The notes under the pieces are model-generated. The model saw only the letters and a list, made by a program, of their open reading frames with translations, made no database searches and was not told where the DNA came from. Made by a program: the position numbers and the translations under genes. From assembly GCA_000488855.1 (NCBI GenBank), contig KI535271.1:1-43655 (forward strand): DNA of 43,655 nucleotides, in the 5' to 3' direction. Below, piece by piece: positions 17,668 to 26,838 of this stretch. Within the stretch, counting starts at the first letter, position 1. The number at the start of each line of letters is the position of its first letter. The DNA comes from Eubacterium brachy ATCC 33089 (GTDB lineage Bacteria; Bacillota; Clostridia; Peptostreptococcales; Anaerovoracaceae).

Positions 17668-19053
17668 ATGTCGATGTTTAAAAACGCAGTCACGTATGTG
17701 TTGCGTAAAAAAGTAAAAACTTTAATAATATTTTGTGTTTTGCTTTGCATGTCAACTATGACATTGAGCGGGGTGGCTGTAAAAAAAGCGACGGATAACG
17801 CAGCTAAAGAAACTTTTAAGACTATAAACAGCAGCTTCTCAATGCAGATTAACAGACGAGTAAATCAGGGAACACCTAGAGGCTCCGGAAATATAAAAGG
17901 TAGCGATATAGAAAAGATCAGCAAGACCGAAGGGATTTCTGGATATGTGAAGAGAATGGGTGTAATTGCCGATGTGGTGAACCACAATCTGATAGAGCTG
18001 ACAGGTGAAAATGCAGGTCAAATAAGCGAAGATAGAAAACAGAAGTTCGGTAAAGCTGCCATAGTGACAGGTATAAATGATTCTTCCAAAGATGATAGGT
18101 TTGTAGCAGAAACTTTTACGTTGAAAAAGGGAAGACATCTGAAAAACTCAGATGAAAACAAAGCGTTGGTTCATGAAGAATTTGCAAAGAAAAATAATCT
18201 GAAAATAGGCGATAAGTTCAAACTTAAGTCGAATCCATATGATGCTGATAATGTAAACAAGGCGAATGAAACCGTTGAAGTGGAAATCGTAGGATTCTTT
18301 GGCGGAAAGAATAAAGCCGGAGTTACATATCCGCAGGAACTGTATGAGAACTACATTTTGACAGATATTTCCACTACGAGAAAACTGTATAATTACAATA
18401 AGGACAATGAAATCTATCAGGATGCGACTTTCTTTGTTAAGGGTGGTGAAAGCCTGGAAAAGGTGATGGAAAGAGTACAGAAACTTCCTATAGATTGGCA
18501 GCAGTATCAGCTGTTAAAGAGCAGCAACAACTTCCCTGTATTGCAACAATCCATAGATGCGATATACGGAGTTGCGGATAAATTGTTCATAGGATCTCTG
18601 ATATTCAGCGGATTAGTTCTGACTTTAATCTTGTTCTTGTGGATAAACGGCAGGAGAAAAGAAATCGGAATACTGTTGTCCATAGGAGTGAAGAAATCGA
18701 AGATATTCGGACAATTTTTAATAGAAATATTGCTGGTCAGCGTATTCGGATTTATCGGATCGTTTTATCTGGGTAAATTTGCCGGTAAATTTGTCGGAAA
18801 GACAGTGCTGTCACAAGTTGCCAGTTCTCTGGGTAAGTCGCTATCATCCGATGCCAAGGGTCAAAATATCGGTGGCGGTGCGGATGCAGACGGCTTTAAC
18901 AAGATGATAACAGAGCTGGATGTGAACGTCAGTCCGAGCGACATGAAATGGGTAGTCATAATGGGTATTGCAGTAATAGTTATCGCAGTAGGTATCGCTT
19001 CATACAAACTGATCACTAAGCATCCTAAGGAACTGCTTTCTGACATAGATTAA
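17668..19053 (+). CDS. ABC transporter permease, FtsX-like (Vex1/Vex3-type), no own ATPase
   Basis: A 461-residue permease with the same four-segment FtsX layout as 15244-16563: membrane segment near residues 18-38, extracytoplasmic domain to about 300, then three segments, with EIGILLSIGVKKSK as the ATPase-contact loop. No ATP-binding gene follows it, so it probably uses the single ATPase encoded leftward at 14589-15227, giving a heterodimer like pneumococcal Vex1/Vex3 with Vex2. A terminator separates it from the two-component genes downstream. Ribosome site GAGGTG lies five to six bases before the ATG. A Gly/Ala-rich insert before the last segment is absent from the paralogue. Confidence 0.85.
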   Translation: MSMFKNAVTYVLRKKVKTLIIFCVLLCMSTMTLSGVAVKKATDNAAKETFKTINSSFSMQINRRVNQGTPRGSGNIKGSDIEKISKTEGISGYVKRMGVIADVVNHNLIELTGENAGQISEDRKQKFGKAAIVTGINDSSKDDRFVAETFTLKKGRHLKNSDENKALVHEEFAKKNNLKIGDKFKLKSNPYDADNVNKANETVEVEIVGFFGGKNKAGVTYPQELYENYILTDISTTRKLYNYNKDNEIYQDATFFVKGGESLEKVMERVQKLPIDWQQYQLLKSSNNFPVLQQSIDAIYGVADKLFIGSLIFSGLVLTLILFLWINGRRKEIGILLSIGVKKSKIFGQFLIEILLVSVFGFIGSFYLGKFAGKFVGKTVLSQVASSLGKSLSSDAKGQNIGGGADADGFNKMITELDVNVSPSDMKWVVIMGIAVIVIAVGIASYKLITKHPKELLSDID

Positions 19054-19091
19054 TTATGCTCGTAGCACTAAGTTTAATATAAACCGAAATT

Positions 19092-19129
19092 GGTAGAAGG
19101 TATGAAACATATCTTCTACCTTTTCTTTG
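19092..19129 (+). terminator. Terminator after the rightward permease gene
   Basis: GGTAGAAGGTATG (19092-19104) pairs with CATATCTTCTACC (19108-19120) around AAA, followed by TTTTCTTT. Confidence 0.88.
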
Positions 19130-19273
19130 TACGACAATTTGACTTTGCACAAAATGTAAAAGTGAGTGTAGATGTAAATTTTAAGGGTTTTACAATAATT
19201 GTGGGAAAAGCGACAATAAATGTGATAAAATGTACTTGACCAAAGGAGATTGTGTCGAAGAAAGAGGAAGAGG

Positions 19274-19930
19274 ATGAATATATTTATTGTAGAAGATGAT
19301 AGGACAATAAGAGATGGCATTGTAGAGTTTTTCAGTGAAATGGGGTATAACGTCTTTCAGGCTCAAGATGGAGAAGAGGCGCTGAAGATCTTTGAGGAAA
19401 ATGAAATAGATCTCATGATTTTGGACATAATGATGCCTAAAAAAGACGGGTTTGAAGTGTTGCAGGAGATAAGGAAGAGCAGCAATGTTCCCGTTTTGAT
19501 TTTAAGTGCCGTGGAAGATGAAAAATCCCAAATCAAGAGTTTTGACTTGATGGTTGACGGATATGTCAATAAGCCGTTTTCGTTGCCGGTTTTATCAAAG
19601 AGAGTGGAGGCTTTGTTAAAGCGACATTACGGAAATTACAATCTGTGGAAGTATAAGGATGCAGTAGTAAATTTTTCCAGTTATCAGGCGACATATAAAG
19701 GCATAGATGCCGATGTAAAACCGAAAGAAGTGGATATTTTGAAGCTTCTGTTGGAAAATGAAAACAAAGTGCTCAGCCGTGAGCAAATATTGGACAATGT
19801 CTGGTATGACAGCGATGAAGCGCCTTACGACAGAGTCGTAGATGTTTATATTAAAAACTTGAGAAAAAAACTGAAGTTGGATTGTATAGTTACAGTTAAA
19901 AACGTGGGGTATAAATTGACGCTAAAATGA
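19274..19930 (+). CDS. OmpR-type response regulator (VncR-like)
   Basis: A 218-residue two-component regulator. The receiver domain (1-115) has acidic residues D8/D9, phosphoacceptor D51 (LILDIMMP) and lysine in VNKPF. The C-terminal winged-helix DNA-binding domain (about 125-218) includes REQILDNVW and RVVDVYIKNLRKKL. The start at 19274 gives the usual MNIFIVEDD beginning and has AGAGGA five bases upstream; upstream in-frame TTG codons are less likely. It overlaps the kinase gene by four bases (ATGA), so the pair is co-translated. Its probable targets are the neighbouring transporter operons. Confidence 0.9.
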   Translation: MNIFIVEDDRTIRDGIVEFFSEMGYNVFQAQDGEEALKIFEENEIDLMILDIMMPKKDGFEVLQEIRKSSNVPVLILSAVEDEKSQIKSFDLMVDGYVNKPFSLPVLSKRVEALLKRHYGNYNLWKYKDAVVNFSSYQATYKGIDADVKPKEVDILKLLLENENKVLSREQILDNVWYDSDEAPYDRVVDVYIKNLRKKLKLDCIVTVKNVGYKLTLK

Positions 19931-21336
19931 AGAATTTGAAAATATTTCCAAAGACATTTTTATACACTTTTACCATATTGGGAAGTATAGTATTGATCGC
20001 TCACGTGCTGATATATTTTCTGTTTCCGGTATTCTATCTGGACGACAAAAAGCAGGAATTAAGTTCCAAAGCTAATATGATAGTGGAAAGCATCAGCAGA
20101 GTTAATGAGTCGTCGGTAGAGTCCGTGCTGAGCGTATACGCCAAGAACAACAAGGTTACGGCATTTCTGAAAAAAGGGGAAACATCGGAAGTTGTCAAGC
20201 TGGGTGACGATGTCAATATAGATAAGGACAGCACAAATAATTCCATAATAATAGAAGATCGAAAGGCGGAAACAAAAGATGGTAAAGTGGTGACATTTCA
20301 GGTTATTTCGGGAACTGAAACGGTAAAGGAAGCAACTAAGGTCACTCTGCAATTTCTACCGTACACCTTGATGACGACCATTTTGTTTTCAATAGTATTT
20401 TCATATTTTTATTCAAAAAAGTTGGTCAAGCCGTTAATTGAAATTGCAGAAACTACGAAGAAGATGCAGAACTTGGATAGAGATGCGAGGTTCAAGGTTC
20501 GCAGTACCGATGAAATAGGAGAAGTGGGAGTTCGAATAAACCGCGTATACGAGCAACTTTTGAGCGTAATCGATGATTTGGAAGAGAAAAATAAGAACAT
20601 GATCAGAATGGAAAAAATGAAAGTTGACTTTCTGAGGAGTGCTTCTCATGAACTGAAAACTCCTTTAGCAGGACTTAGAATCATCTTGGAGAATATGGAA
20701 TACAACGTTGGCAAATACAAAGATAGAGATAAATATCTGGCAGAAAGCATAGATGTCGTGGATCACATGACGGAAATCGTTATGGAAATCTTAAAGTTGT
20801 CCAAGTTACAGGAGTGGAGCAGCTCGGATGAAGAGATATTCATAGGGGATGAGATAGATAGAGTCTTAGAAAAATACATGGCTTTAGCCGCAAATAAGGA
20901 TATTTCCATAAGCGAGAATATTGACAATATAAAAATAAAAATGGGTAGAGCGGTATTTGGGAAGGCGATGTCAAATTTAATAGGAAATGCAGTAAAATAC
21001 ACTGCGGAAAAAGGATGCATAAGGATTTACACCGAAGATAATCATCTGATAATCGAAAACACGTGTGAGCCGTTATCCGAGGAGGAAATTTCTAAGGCTT
21101 TTGAGATTTTCTACCATGGAAACAGTGAAAGTCAGTGCACACATCAGGGTAACGGATTGGGGCTTTACATAGTGAAAAACATCATGGAAAATTACGGATT
21201 CGGATACAGTTTTGAAGCATATGAAAGAACGGAAGATGATAAAATACATATGAAAAATGGCAACGATGGGGAAAAAGAACATGTAAATTATGACGAAACG
21301 GCAGAGAGAGGAATGAGATTCACCATAGAATTTTAA
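19927..21336 (+). CDS. Membrane sensor histidine kinase (VncS-like)
   Basis: A 469-residue sensor kinase that should phosphorylate the regulator encoded just upstream. Membrane segments near residues 11-36 and 141-162 frame an extracytoplasmic domain of about 100 residues. A HAMP-like linker follows, then the phosphoacceptor H241 in SASHELKTPLAG, an N box (NLIGNAVKYT) and a G box (GNGLGLYIVKN). All catalytic elements are intact. The extracellular domain is not a family I recognise. A short charged insert near the C-terminus (about 435-455) interrupts the last strands of the ATPase domain. Confidence 0.9.
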   Translation: MKNLKIFPKTFLYTFTILGSIVLIAHVLIYFLFPVFYLDDKKQELSSKANMIVESISRVNESSVESVLSVYAKNNKVTAFLKKGETSEVVKLGDDVNIDKDSTNNSIIIEDRKAETKDGKVVTFQVISGTETVKEATKVTLQFLPYTLMTTILFSIVFSYFYSKKLVKPLIEIAETTKKMQNLDRDARFKVRSTDEIGEVGVRINRVYEQLLSVIDDLEEKNKNMIRMEKMKVDFLRSASHELKTPLAGLRIILENMEYNVGKYKDRDKYLAESIDVVDHMTEIVMEILKLSKLQEWSSSDEEIFIGDEIDRVLEKYMALAANKDISISENIDNIKIKMGRAVFGKAMSNLIGNAVKYTAEKGCIRIYTEDNHLIIENTCEPLSEEEISKAFEIFYHGNSESQCTHQGNGLGLYIVKNIMENYGFGYSFEAYERTEDDKIHMKNGNDGEKEHVNYDETAERGMRFTIEF

Positions 21337-21434
21337 GGAAATAAGGAAAACGCATTGCGAGTTATCGCTGAATTATGGGAACAGTACGGAGCATAGGAAA
21401 TATATCCCGAAAATTTGTTTCAAAAAATGCAGTA

Positions 21435-21480
21435 CCCCGTTCACAAACATCTATCAATTTGTGAACGGGGGGTTTACTTT
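21435..21480 (+). terminator. Hairpin between convergent kinase and relQ genes
   Basis: CCCCGTTCACAAA (21435-21447) is an exact inverted copy of TTTGTGAACGGGG (21458-21470). The tail GGTTTACTTT is only moderately T-rich; it probably terminates the rightward kinase transcript and may work in both directions. Confidence 0.75.
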
Positions 21481-21529
21481 ATATGGCAATGTTTGCAATG
21501 GGTGAATTTCGCATGCAAAGGTGTAATTT

Positions 21530-22195
21530 CTAAAGTTCCCTGTGTATGTCTGACATCATATCGTCTATAGCTTGCATCTGTTCTGCACAACGTCTCAGTT
21601 TTTTCGAAGCCTCTTCGCTGATTGGGGTACCTTGTCGCTTGTATCTCAGTTCGTGTTCCAAGCTTGCCCAGGTATCCATTACCACTGTTCGTATTTGGAT
21701 TTCCACTGGAACGTGTTCTACTCTATCAGAGAGAAAAACCGGAACTGTGACTAATAGATGAAGACTTCTATAGCCACTTTCCTTTGGATTCTTTATGTAA
21801 TCCGCTTCACTCAAAAACTTAATATCATCTTGGCTCAAAAGCATTCCTCTAATTCTATAAATATCTTCTGCATATTTGCAAATCACCCTTATTCCGGCAA
21901 TGTCGGAAATCTTCATAAAAGCTTTTTCCTCACCATCCAGACCTCTGCGCATAATTTTTTCTAAAATGCTCTTGACCGACTTAACTCTGGATTCCATGTG
22001 ATGTATGGGATTGTAATCGTGATTCACTTGAAATTCATCATCTAAGATTTCCAATTTTGTGCTGATTTCTTTAATTGCAGCCTGATATACATTTCTGACG
22101 GCGAGAAAGTCTTGTGCTTCCGAAGCAAAAGCCTTGTACTCATCGGAAATGGTAGCGATGTCAATTCTCAAATCGTCATTTCTTTCTATAATCAT
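21530..22195 (-). CDS. relQ: Small alarmone synthetase (GTP pyrophosphokinase, RelQ/YjbM type)
   Basis: A 221-residue single-domain (p)ppGpp synthetase lacking the hydrolase and C-terminal regulatory domains of long RelA/SpoT proteins. It shows HMESRVKSVKSI, ISDIAGIRVIC, NPKESGYRSLHL and the basic/acidic core VEIQIRTVVMDTWASLEHELRYK, all hallmarks of the RelA_SpoT synthetase fold. It transfers pyrophosphate from ATP to GTP or GDP and so lowers GTP pools under stress; its position beside the purine operon is metabolically apt but may be chance. AGGAGG lies seven bases before the ATG. Length and helical C-terminus fit RelQ better than RelP. Confidence 0.9.
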   Translation of the reverse strand: MIIERNDDLRIDIATISDEYKAFASEAQDFLAVRNVYQAAIKEISTKLEILDDEFQVNHDYNPIHHMESRVKSVKSILEKIMRRGLDGEEKAFMKISDIAGIRVICKYAEDIYRIRGMLLSQDDIKFLSEADYIKNPKESGYRSLHLLVTVPVFLSDRVEHVPVEIQIRTVVMDTWASLEHELRYKRQGTPISEEASKKLRRCAEQMQAIDDMMSDIHREL

Positions 22196-22387
22196 CTTTC
22201 ATCCTCCTAAAGTTTAGGTAGAGATAAACATTCTCCATATATTATTATAATGTAAAGAGTGCTTATTAACAAATAAAATCCTCGTAACACCATAAAACGT
22301 TCATAAAAAAAAAGATTTTGTATAGAATAAAACTATATAAAAAACGTTGTAATTTAAAATTTAATATAGATTAAAAGTTGTGAAAAT

Positions 22388-22417
22388 CACAAAAGACAGG
22401 TGCTTTTGTGTTATGAT
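22388..22417 (+). promoter_or_regulatory. Purine operon promoter with overlapping inverted-repeat operator
   Basis: An extended -10 element TGT-TATGAT (22409-22417) is immediately preceded by a perfect inverted repeat, CACAAAAG (22388-22395) and CTTTTGTG (22403-22410), with a seven-base spacer. The repeat fills the -35 to spacer zone, where a repressor would occlude polymerase. No PurR box of the Bacillus type and no purine riboswitch fold were seen in the short leader. Repressor identity is unknown. Confidence 0.55.
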
Positions 22418-22460
22418 ATACCCATAGTTTAAAAACTTTGCAGACATATGGAGAGAAATT

Positions 22461-25400
22461 ATGGTTAGGAGATTATTTGTTGAAAAAAAATCGGGATTTG
22501 ATGTTGAAGCACAAGGTCTTTTTGAAGATATTAGGACTAATTTACATGTGAAAAATGTAAAAGCGGTCAGAATCTTGAACAGATATGACATAGATGGAAT
22601 AAGCGATGAAGTTTTCAATCAAACTGAATATGCAGTTTTTGCAGAACCGCCTATAGATAATACTTTTTTAGAAGAGTTGCCTGAGGATGTGGTATCTGCG
22701 ATTTTTTTTGCTGTCGAACTGTTGCCCGGACAGTTTGATCAGAGAGCGGATTCGGCGGAAACCTGCATTAAACTCATAATGCCTCATGCAAATCCCGTCG
22801 TCAAATTCGCAAAGGTGATAGCGATTTACGGAGACATTTCGGCTGAAGACTTGAAAAAAATCAAGGCATATTGCATAAATCCGGTAGATAGCAGGGAAGC
22901 ATCTTTAGAAAAGTTGGATGATTTGGAAGAAGTAAGTCCGGAGCCGGAAGATGTGGAGATAATCGACGGATTTGTAGATATGACGGAAAGTCAGCTCGAT
23001 GAGTTTAGAGATGACAGAGAATTGGCTATGACCAGAGAAGATCTGTATGCCGTCTGTGAATATTTCAAAGAAGTCGAAGGGAGAAATCCGAGTATTACAG
23101 AATTGAAAGTAATCGATACGTACTGGTCAGATCATTGCAGACATACGACTTTCAATACGAAGATTGCGGGAATCACCTTTCAGGACAGCCCATATGGGAA
23201 AGTCGTCAAGGAAGCGTACGATGAATATAAGGCTATGAGAGACTTCGTTTATGAAGGGAGAGAGAAGGACGAGTCGTTGATGGATATAGCGTGCATTGGA
23301 GCGAAATACTTAAAAAAAATGGGCAAGTTGGATGATTTGGATGAGTCGGATGAAATAAACGCCTGCTCTATAAAAGTCAAGGCAGTCGTAAACGGCTCAG
23401 AAGAGGATTGGTTAGTCATGTTCAAAAATGAAACACACAATCATCCTACGGAAATTGAACCCTTCGGAGGAGCTGCGACGTGTTTGGGAGGAGCCATCAG
23501 AGATCCGCTTTCAGGTAGAGCCTATGTATATCAAGCTATGAGAGTGACCGGAGCAGGGGATCCGAGAACTCCTGTAGAGGAAACCTTGGAAGGGAAACTT
23601 CCTCAGATAAAAATAACCAGAGAAGCGGCAGCAGGATATTCTTCTTACGGTAATCAGATCGGATTGGCGACAGGACTCGTAGATGAAATTTATGATAAAA
23701 ATTACGTAGCGAAGAGAATGGAAGTAGGGGCTGTAATAGGAGCGACTCCGGCTTCCCACGTGATTAGAGAAAAGCCGGTAGCGGGAGATATTGTAATTTT
23801 GCTAGGCGGAAAAACGGGAAGAGACGGATGTGGAGGAGCGACAGGTTCATCAAAGGAACACACCAAAGATTCCATGGATCGGTGTGGAGCGGAAGTTCAG
23901 AAGGGCAATCCGCTGGTAGAAAGAAATATCCAGAGGCTGTTCAGAAGGAGAGAGGTTGCAACGCTGATTAAAAAGTGTAACGATTTCGGTGCAGGTGGAG
24001 TGTCCGTGGCTATCGGGGAACTTTCTGATGGACTGGATATAAATTTGGATTTGGTACAGAAAAAATACAACGGATTGGATGGTACAGAGCTGGCAATTTC
24101 GGAATCCCAGGAGAGGATGGCTGTAGTAGTCGCTCATGAAAACGTTGAAAAATTCCGGGCGTTTGCAAGGGAAGAAAATTTGGAGGCGACAGCAGTCGCA
24201 AAGGTGACAGATGACAACAGAGTGAAAATGCGTTGGAGAGGAAAGACGATTTTAGATATTTCAAGGGGATTTTTAGATACTAATGGGGCGAAGCAGCAGG
24301 TTAAACTGAGGGTTACAGATGAAAATCTCGAAAAAGCTGTGTTTAGATTGGAAGATTATTTTCAGGCATTGGAAAATCTGAATTGCTGTTCCAAAAAGGG
24401 ATTGATAGAGAGATTCGATAGCACCATTGGTGGAAATACCGTTATTATGCCGTTAGGCGGAAAGTATCAGCTCTCTCCGGCGATTGGGATGGCAGCAAAG
24501 TTGCCTGTAGTAGAAGGTGAGACGGATACGGCGACTGTGATGACTTATGGATATGATCCGGATATTGCAAAATATTCACCTTTCCACGGAGCAATGTACG
24601 CAGTGATAGATTCTGTTACAAAGGTGGTGGCTATGGGAGGGCGACTGGAGAAAATCAGATTATCCTTCCAGGAATATTTTGAAAAACTTACAGATGAATC
24701 TTCCTGGGGCAAGCCTTTTGCAGCTCTCCTCGGAGCATTGAAAGTCCAAAGAGAACTTGAAATTCCGGCTATAGGTGGCAAGGATTCCATGTCAGGAACC
24801 TTTATGGATATCAACGTGCCTCCGGCATTGATTTCTTTCGCGGTAGAGGCGATGGATGCAGGCAACGTAATCAGTACGGAATTCAAAAGAGCGAACTCCA
24901 AGATAATTATTTTACCGGCAAGATACGATGAAAACGGTATTATCGATTTTGATGCATATAAGAAAAATATGGATACCGTAAGTAAATTGACGGAAGAGAA
25001 AATGATTTTATCAGCGAATATCATTGGAAAAGGTGGAATATTTGTAAGTCTGGTCAAAATGGCAGTTGGAAATAAAATCGGAGCGGATGTTAAAAATCTG
25101 CCGAAAGATATGCTCTTCTCAGCGAATTACGGTGGAGTTATATTGGAAGTCGCAGATGATAAATCGGTAGATATGTTGAAAAAAATCGACGGAATCGAAG
25201 TTGGAAATACCATTGAGGAAGAGAAGATATATATTTCCGATTTGAATAAAACCGATGAATTTGACATCGATGAACTGATAGACGTCTGGATGAAACCGCT
25301 GGAAGATGTGTTTCCGACTGAGACTGTTGATGAAAAAAATATGAAGGATAATGCAAAAAAGGTTGCGACATATGAAAAATGCAATGATATACCTACTTTG

Positions 25401-26249
25401 TCATATGAAAAGAGGTACGATATAGAGCCGAAGGAAAAGGTCGATGTACCTAAGGTGGTGATACCATTATTCCCGGGGACCAACTGCGAGGTTGATTCGG
25501 CGCGAGCATTCCGAAGAGCGGGTGCAGATGTCGATATACATCTAATTAGAAATGTGGACAGCGATGCACTGGAAGAGTCCATAAGAGGTTTGGCACAGAA
25601 GATCAGAGAATCGAATATAATAATGATACCGGGTGGATTTTCAGGGGGAGACGAACCGGACGGTTCTGCGAAGTTTATAACAGCAGTATTCAGAAATCCC
25701 GTGGTCAGAGGAGCTGTAACTGATTTAATTGAGAACAGAGACGGATTGATAATTGGCATTTGTAACGGCTTTCAGGCACTTATAAAATTGGGACTGGTGC
25801 CTTTTGGAAAAATTATGGATGCAGATGAGAACAGTCCGACTCTCAGCTACAACAAAATCGGAAGACATATGTCAGGTCTCGTTAAGACCAGGGTGGCATC
25901 GGTTAAATCGCCGTGGATGGCAAATGCCGATGTGGGAGATGTTTTAGAAGTACCCGTTTCTCACGGGGAAGGAAGATTTATATGCAATCGAGAGTTGTTA
26001 CGTGAGCTTGCGGAAGACGGGCAAATTTTGACTCAATATGTAGATTTCAACGGAAAGGCTTCAATGGATACGGAACACAATCCGAATTTCTCCATTTGGG
26101 CAGTTGAGGGCATAACTTCCAAAGATGGCAGAATTTTAGGAAAGATGGGACATTCTGAAAGGATTGGAAAGAATGTATACAAAAACGTTTCAGGAGAAAA
26201 AAATTTGAAGTTGTTTGAATCGGCCGTAGAATATTTTAGAAAAAAGTAG
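22461..26249 (+). CDS. purL: Phosphoribosylformylglycinamidine synthase, single chain
   Basis: A 1262-residue enzyme for step four of de novo purine synthesis, turning FGAR, glutamine and ATP into FGAM in the cytoplasm. The FGAM synthase part includes YWSDHCRHTTF near residue 219 and the ATP-site motif ETHNHPTEIEPFGGAATC. The C-terminal class I glutaminase has its nucleophile C1101 in GICNGFQ, and a glutaminase His is seen in SHGEGRF. This fused form replaces separate PurS/PurL/PurQ and is the clostridial type. It is the first gene of the cluster, which is not the usual gene order. Ribosome site GGAGAG precedes the ATG by about five bases. Confidence 0.95.
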   Translation: MVRRLFVEKKSGFDVEAQGLFEDIRTNLHVKNVKAVRILNRYDIDGISDEVFNQTEYAVFAEPPIDNTFLEELPEDVVSAIFFAVELLPGQFDQRADSAETCIKLIMPHANPVVKFAKVIAIYGDISAEDLKKIKAYCINPVDSREASLEKLDDLEEVSPEPEDVEIIDGFVDMTESQLDEFRDDRELAMTREDLYAVCEYFKEVEGRNPSITELKVIDTYWSDHCRHTTFNTKIAGITFQDSPYGKVVKEAYDEYKAMRDFVYEGREKDESLMDIACIGAKYLKKMGKLDDLDESDEINACSIKVKAVVNGSEEDWLVMFKNETHNHPTEIEPFGGAATCLGGAIRDPLSGRAYVYQAMRVTGAGDPRTPVEETLEGKLPQIKITREAAAGYSSYGNQIGLATGLVDEIYDKNYVAKRMEVGAVIGATPASHVIREKPVAGDIVILLGGKTGRDGCGGATGSSKEHTKDSMDRCGAEVQKGNPLVERNIQRLFRRREVATLIKKCNDFGAGGVSVAIGELSDGLDINLDLVQKKYNGLDGTELAISESQERMAVVVAHENVEKFRAFAREENLEATAVAKVTDDNRVKMRWRGKTILDISRGFLDTNGAKQQVKLRVTDENLEKAVFRLEDYFQALENLNCCSKKGLIERFDSTIGGNTVIMPLGGKYQLSPAIGMAAKLPVVEGETDTATVMTYGYDPDIAKYSPFHGAMYAVIDSVTKVVAMGGRLEKIRLSFQEYFEKLTDESSWGKPFAALLGALKVQRELEIPAIGGKDSMSGTFMDINVPPALISFAVEAMDAGNVISTEFKRANSKIIILPARYDENGIIDFDAYKKNMDTVSKLTEEKMILSANIIGKGGIFVSLVKMAVGNKIGADVKNLPKDMLFSANYGGVILEVADDKSVDMLKKIDGIEVGNTIEEEKIYISDLNKTDEFDIDELIDVWMKPLEDVFPTETVDEKNMKDNAKKVATYEKCNDIPTLSYEKRYDIEPKEKVDVPKVVIPLFPGTNCEVDSARAFRRAGADVDIHLIRNVDSDALEESIRGLAQKIRESNIIMIPGGFSGGDEPDGSAKFITAVFRNPVVRGAVTDLIENRDGLIIGICNGFQALIKLGLVPFGKIMDADENSPTLSYNKIGRHMSGLVKTRVASVKSPWMANADVGDVLEVPVSHGEGRFICNRELLRELAEDGQILTQYVDFNGKASMDTEHNPNFSIWAVEGITSKDGRILGKMGHSERIGKNVYKNVSGEKNLKLFESAVEYFRKK

Positions 26250-26286
26250 GTTGTGAGATATAAAGAAAGAGAAAGTGAGCATTTAG

Positions 26287-26766
26287 ATGAAAGTTGGAGT
26301 AATAATGGGCAGTCAGTCTGACTGGCAAGTGGTGAAAAAAGCGGTTAAAGTGCTAAAAGATTTTAATGTAGAAGTTGAAGCCAGGGTGATTTCAGCACAC
26401 AGAACACCGAGGATAGCGGAGGAATTTGCTAAAAATGCGGAAGTTAATGGATTTGATGTAATTATTGCTGCAGCGGGTAAAGCGGCACACCTAGCAGGAG
26501 TCATGGCGGGAAATACCCATCTTCCCATTATTGGAGTTCCCATGAAAACCGGCGATTTGGGAGGTATGGACTCTTTGCTGAGCACAGTGCAGATGCCTTC
26601 CGGAGTTCCTGTAGCAACCGTGGCGGTAGGCGGTGCAGAAAATGCAGCATTGCTTTCAATACAAATGCTGGGTATAAAATATCCGGAATTAAAGGAAAAA
26701 ATCAAGGAGTACAGGAGAAGACAGGAGAAAGAGGTTATAGAGGCAGATCAGACTCTTGAATATTGA
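26287..26766 (+). CDS. purE: N5-carboxyaminoimidazole ribonucleotide mutase (PurE, class I)
   Basis: A 159-residue PurE. GSQSDW, SAHRTP and AAGKAAHLAGVMAG line up with the substrate pocket of class I enzymes, which use N5-CAIR made by PurK. No purK is present in the window, so either it lies elsewhere or the enzyme works through high CO2 and non-enzymatic carboxylation. Normally AGGAAHL is seen where this protein has AGKAAHL. It starts 37 bases after purL with only a weak ribosome site; purM follows after a 72-base gap. Confidence 0.92.
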   Translation: MKVGVIMGSQSDWQVVKKAVKVLKDFNVEVEARVISAHRTPRIAEEFAKNAEVNGFDVIIAAAGKAAHLAGVMAGNTHLPIIGVPMKTGDLGGMDSLLSTVQMPSGVPVATVAVGGAENAALLSIQMLGIKYPELKEKIKEYRRRQEKEVIEADQTLEY

Positions 26767-26838
26767 AAAATTATGACGGTGAAAACAGAGAAAAAATCAC
26801 AAATTACCATATAGAAAAGCGGGGCATGGAGGAGTATT

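Noticed and set aside
22196-22460. Purine riboswitch or Bacillus-type PurR box before purL
   Set aside because: The leader after the predicted start is only about 40 bases, and no conserved aptamer loops or CGAA/TTCG box pairs were seen.
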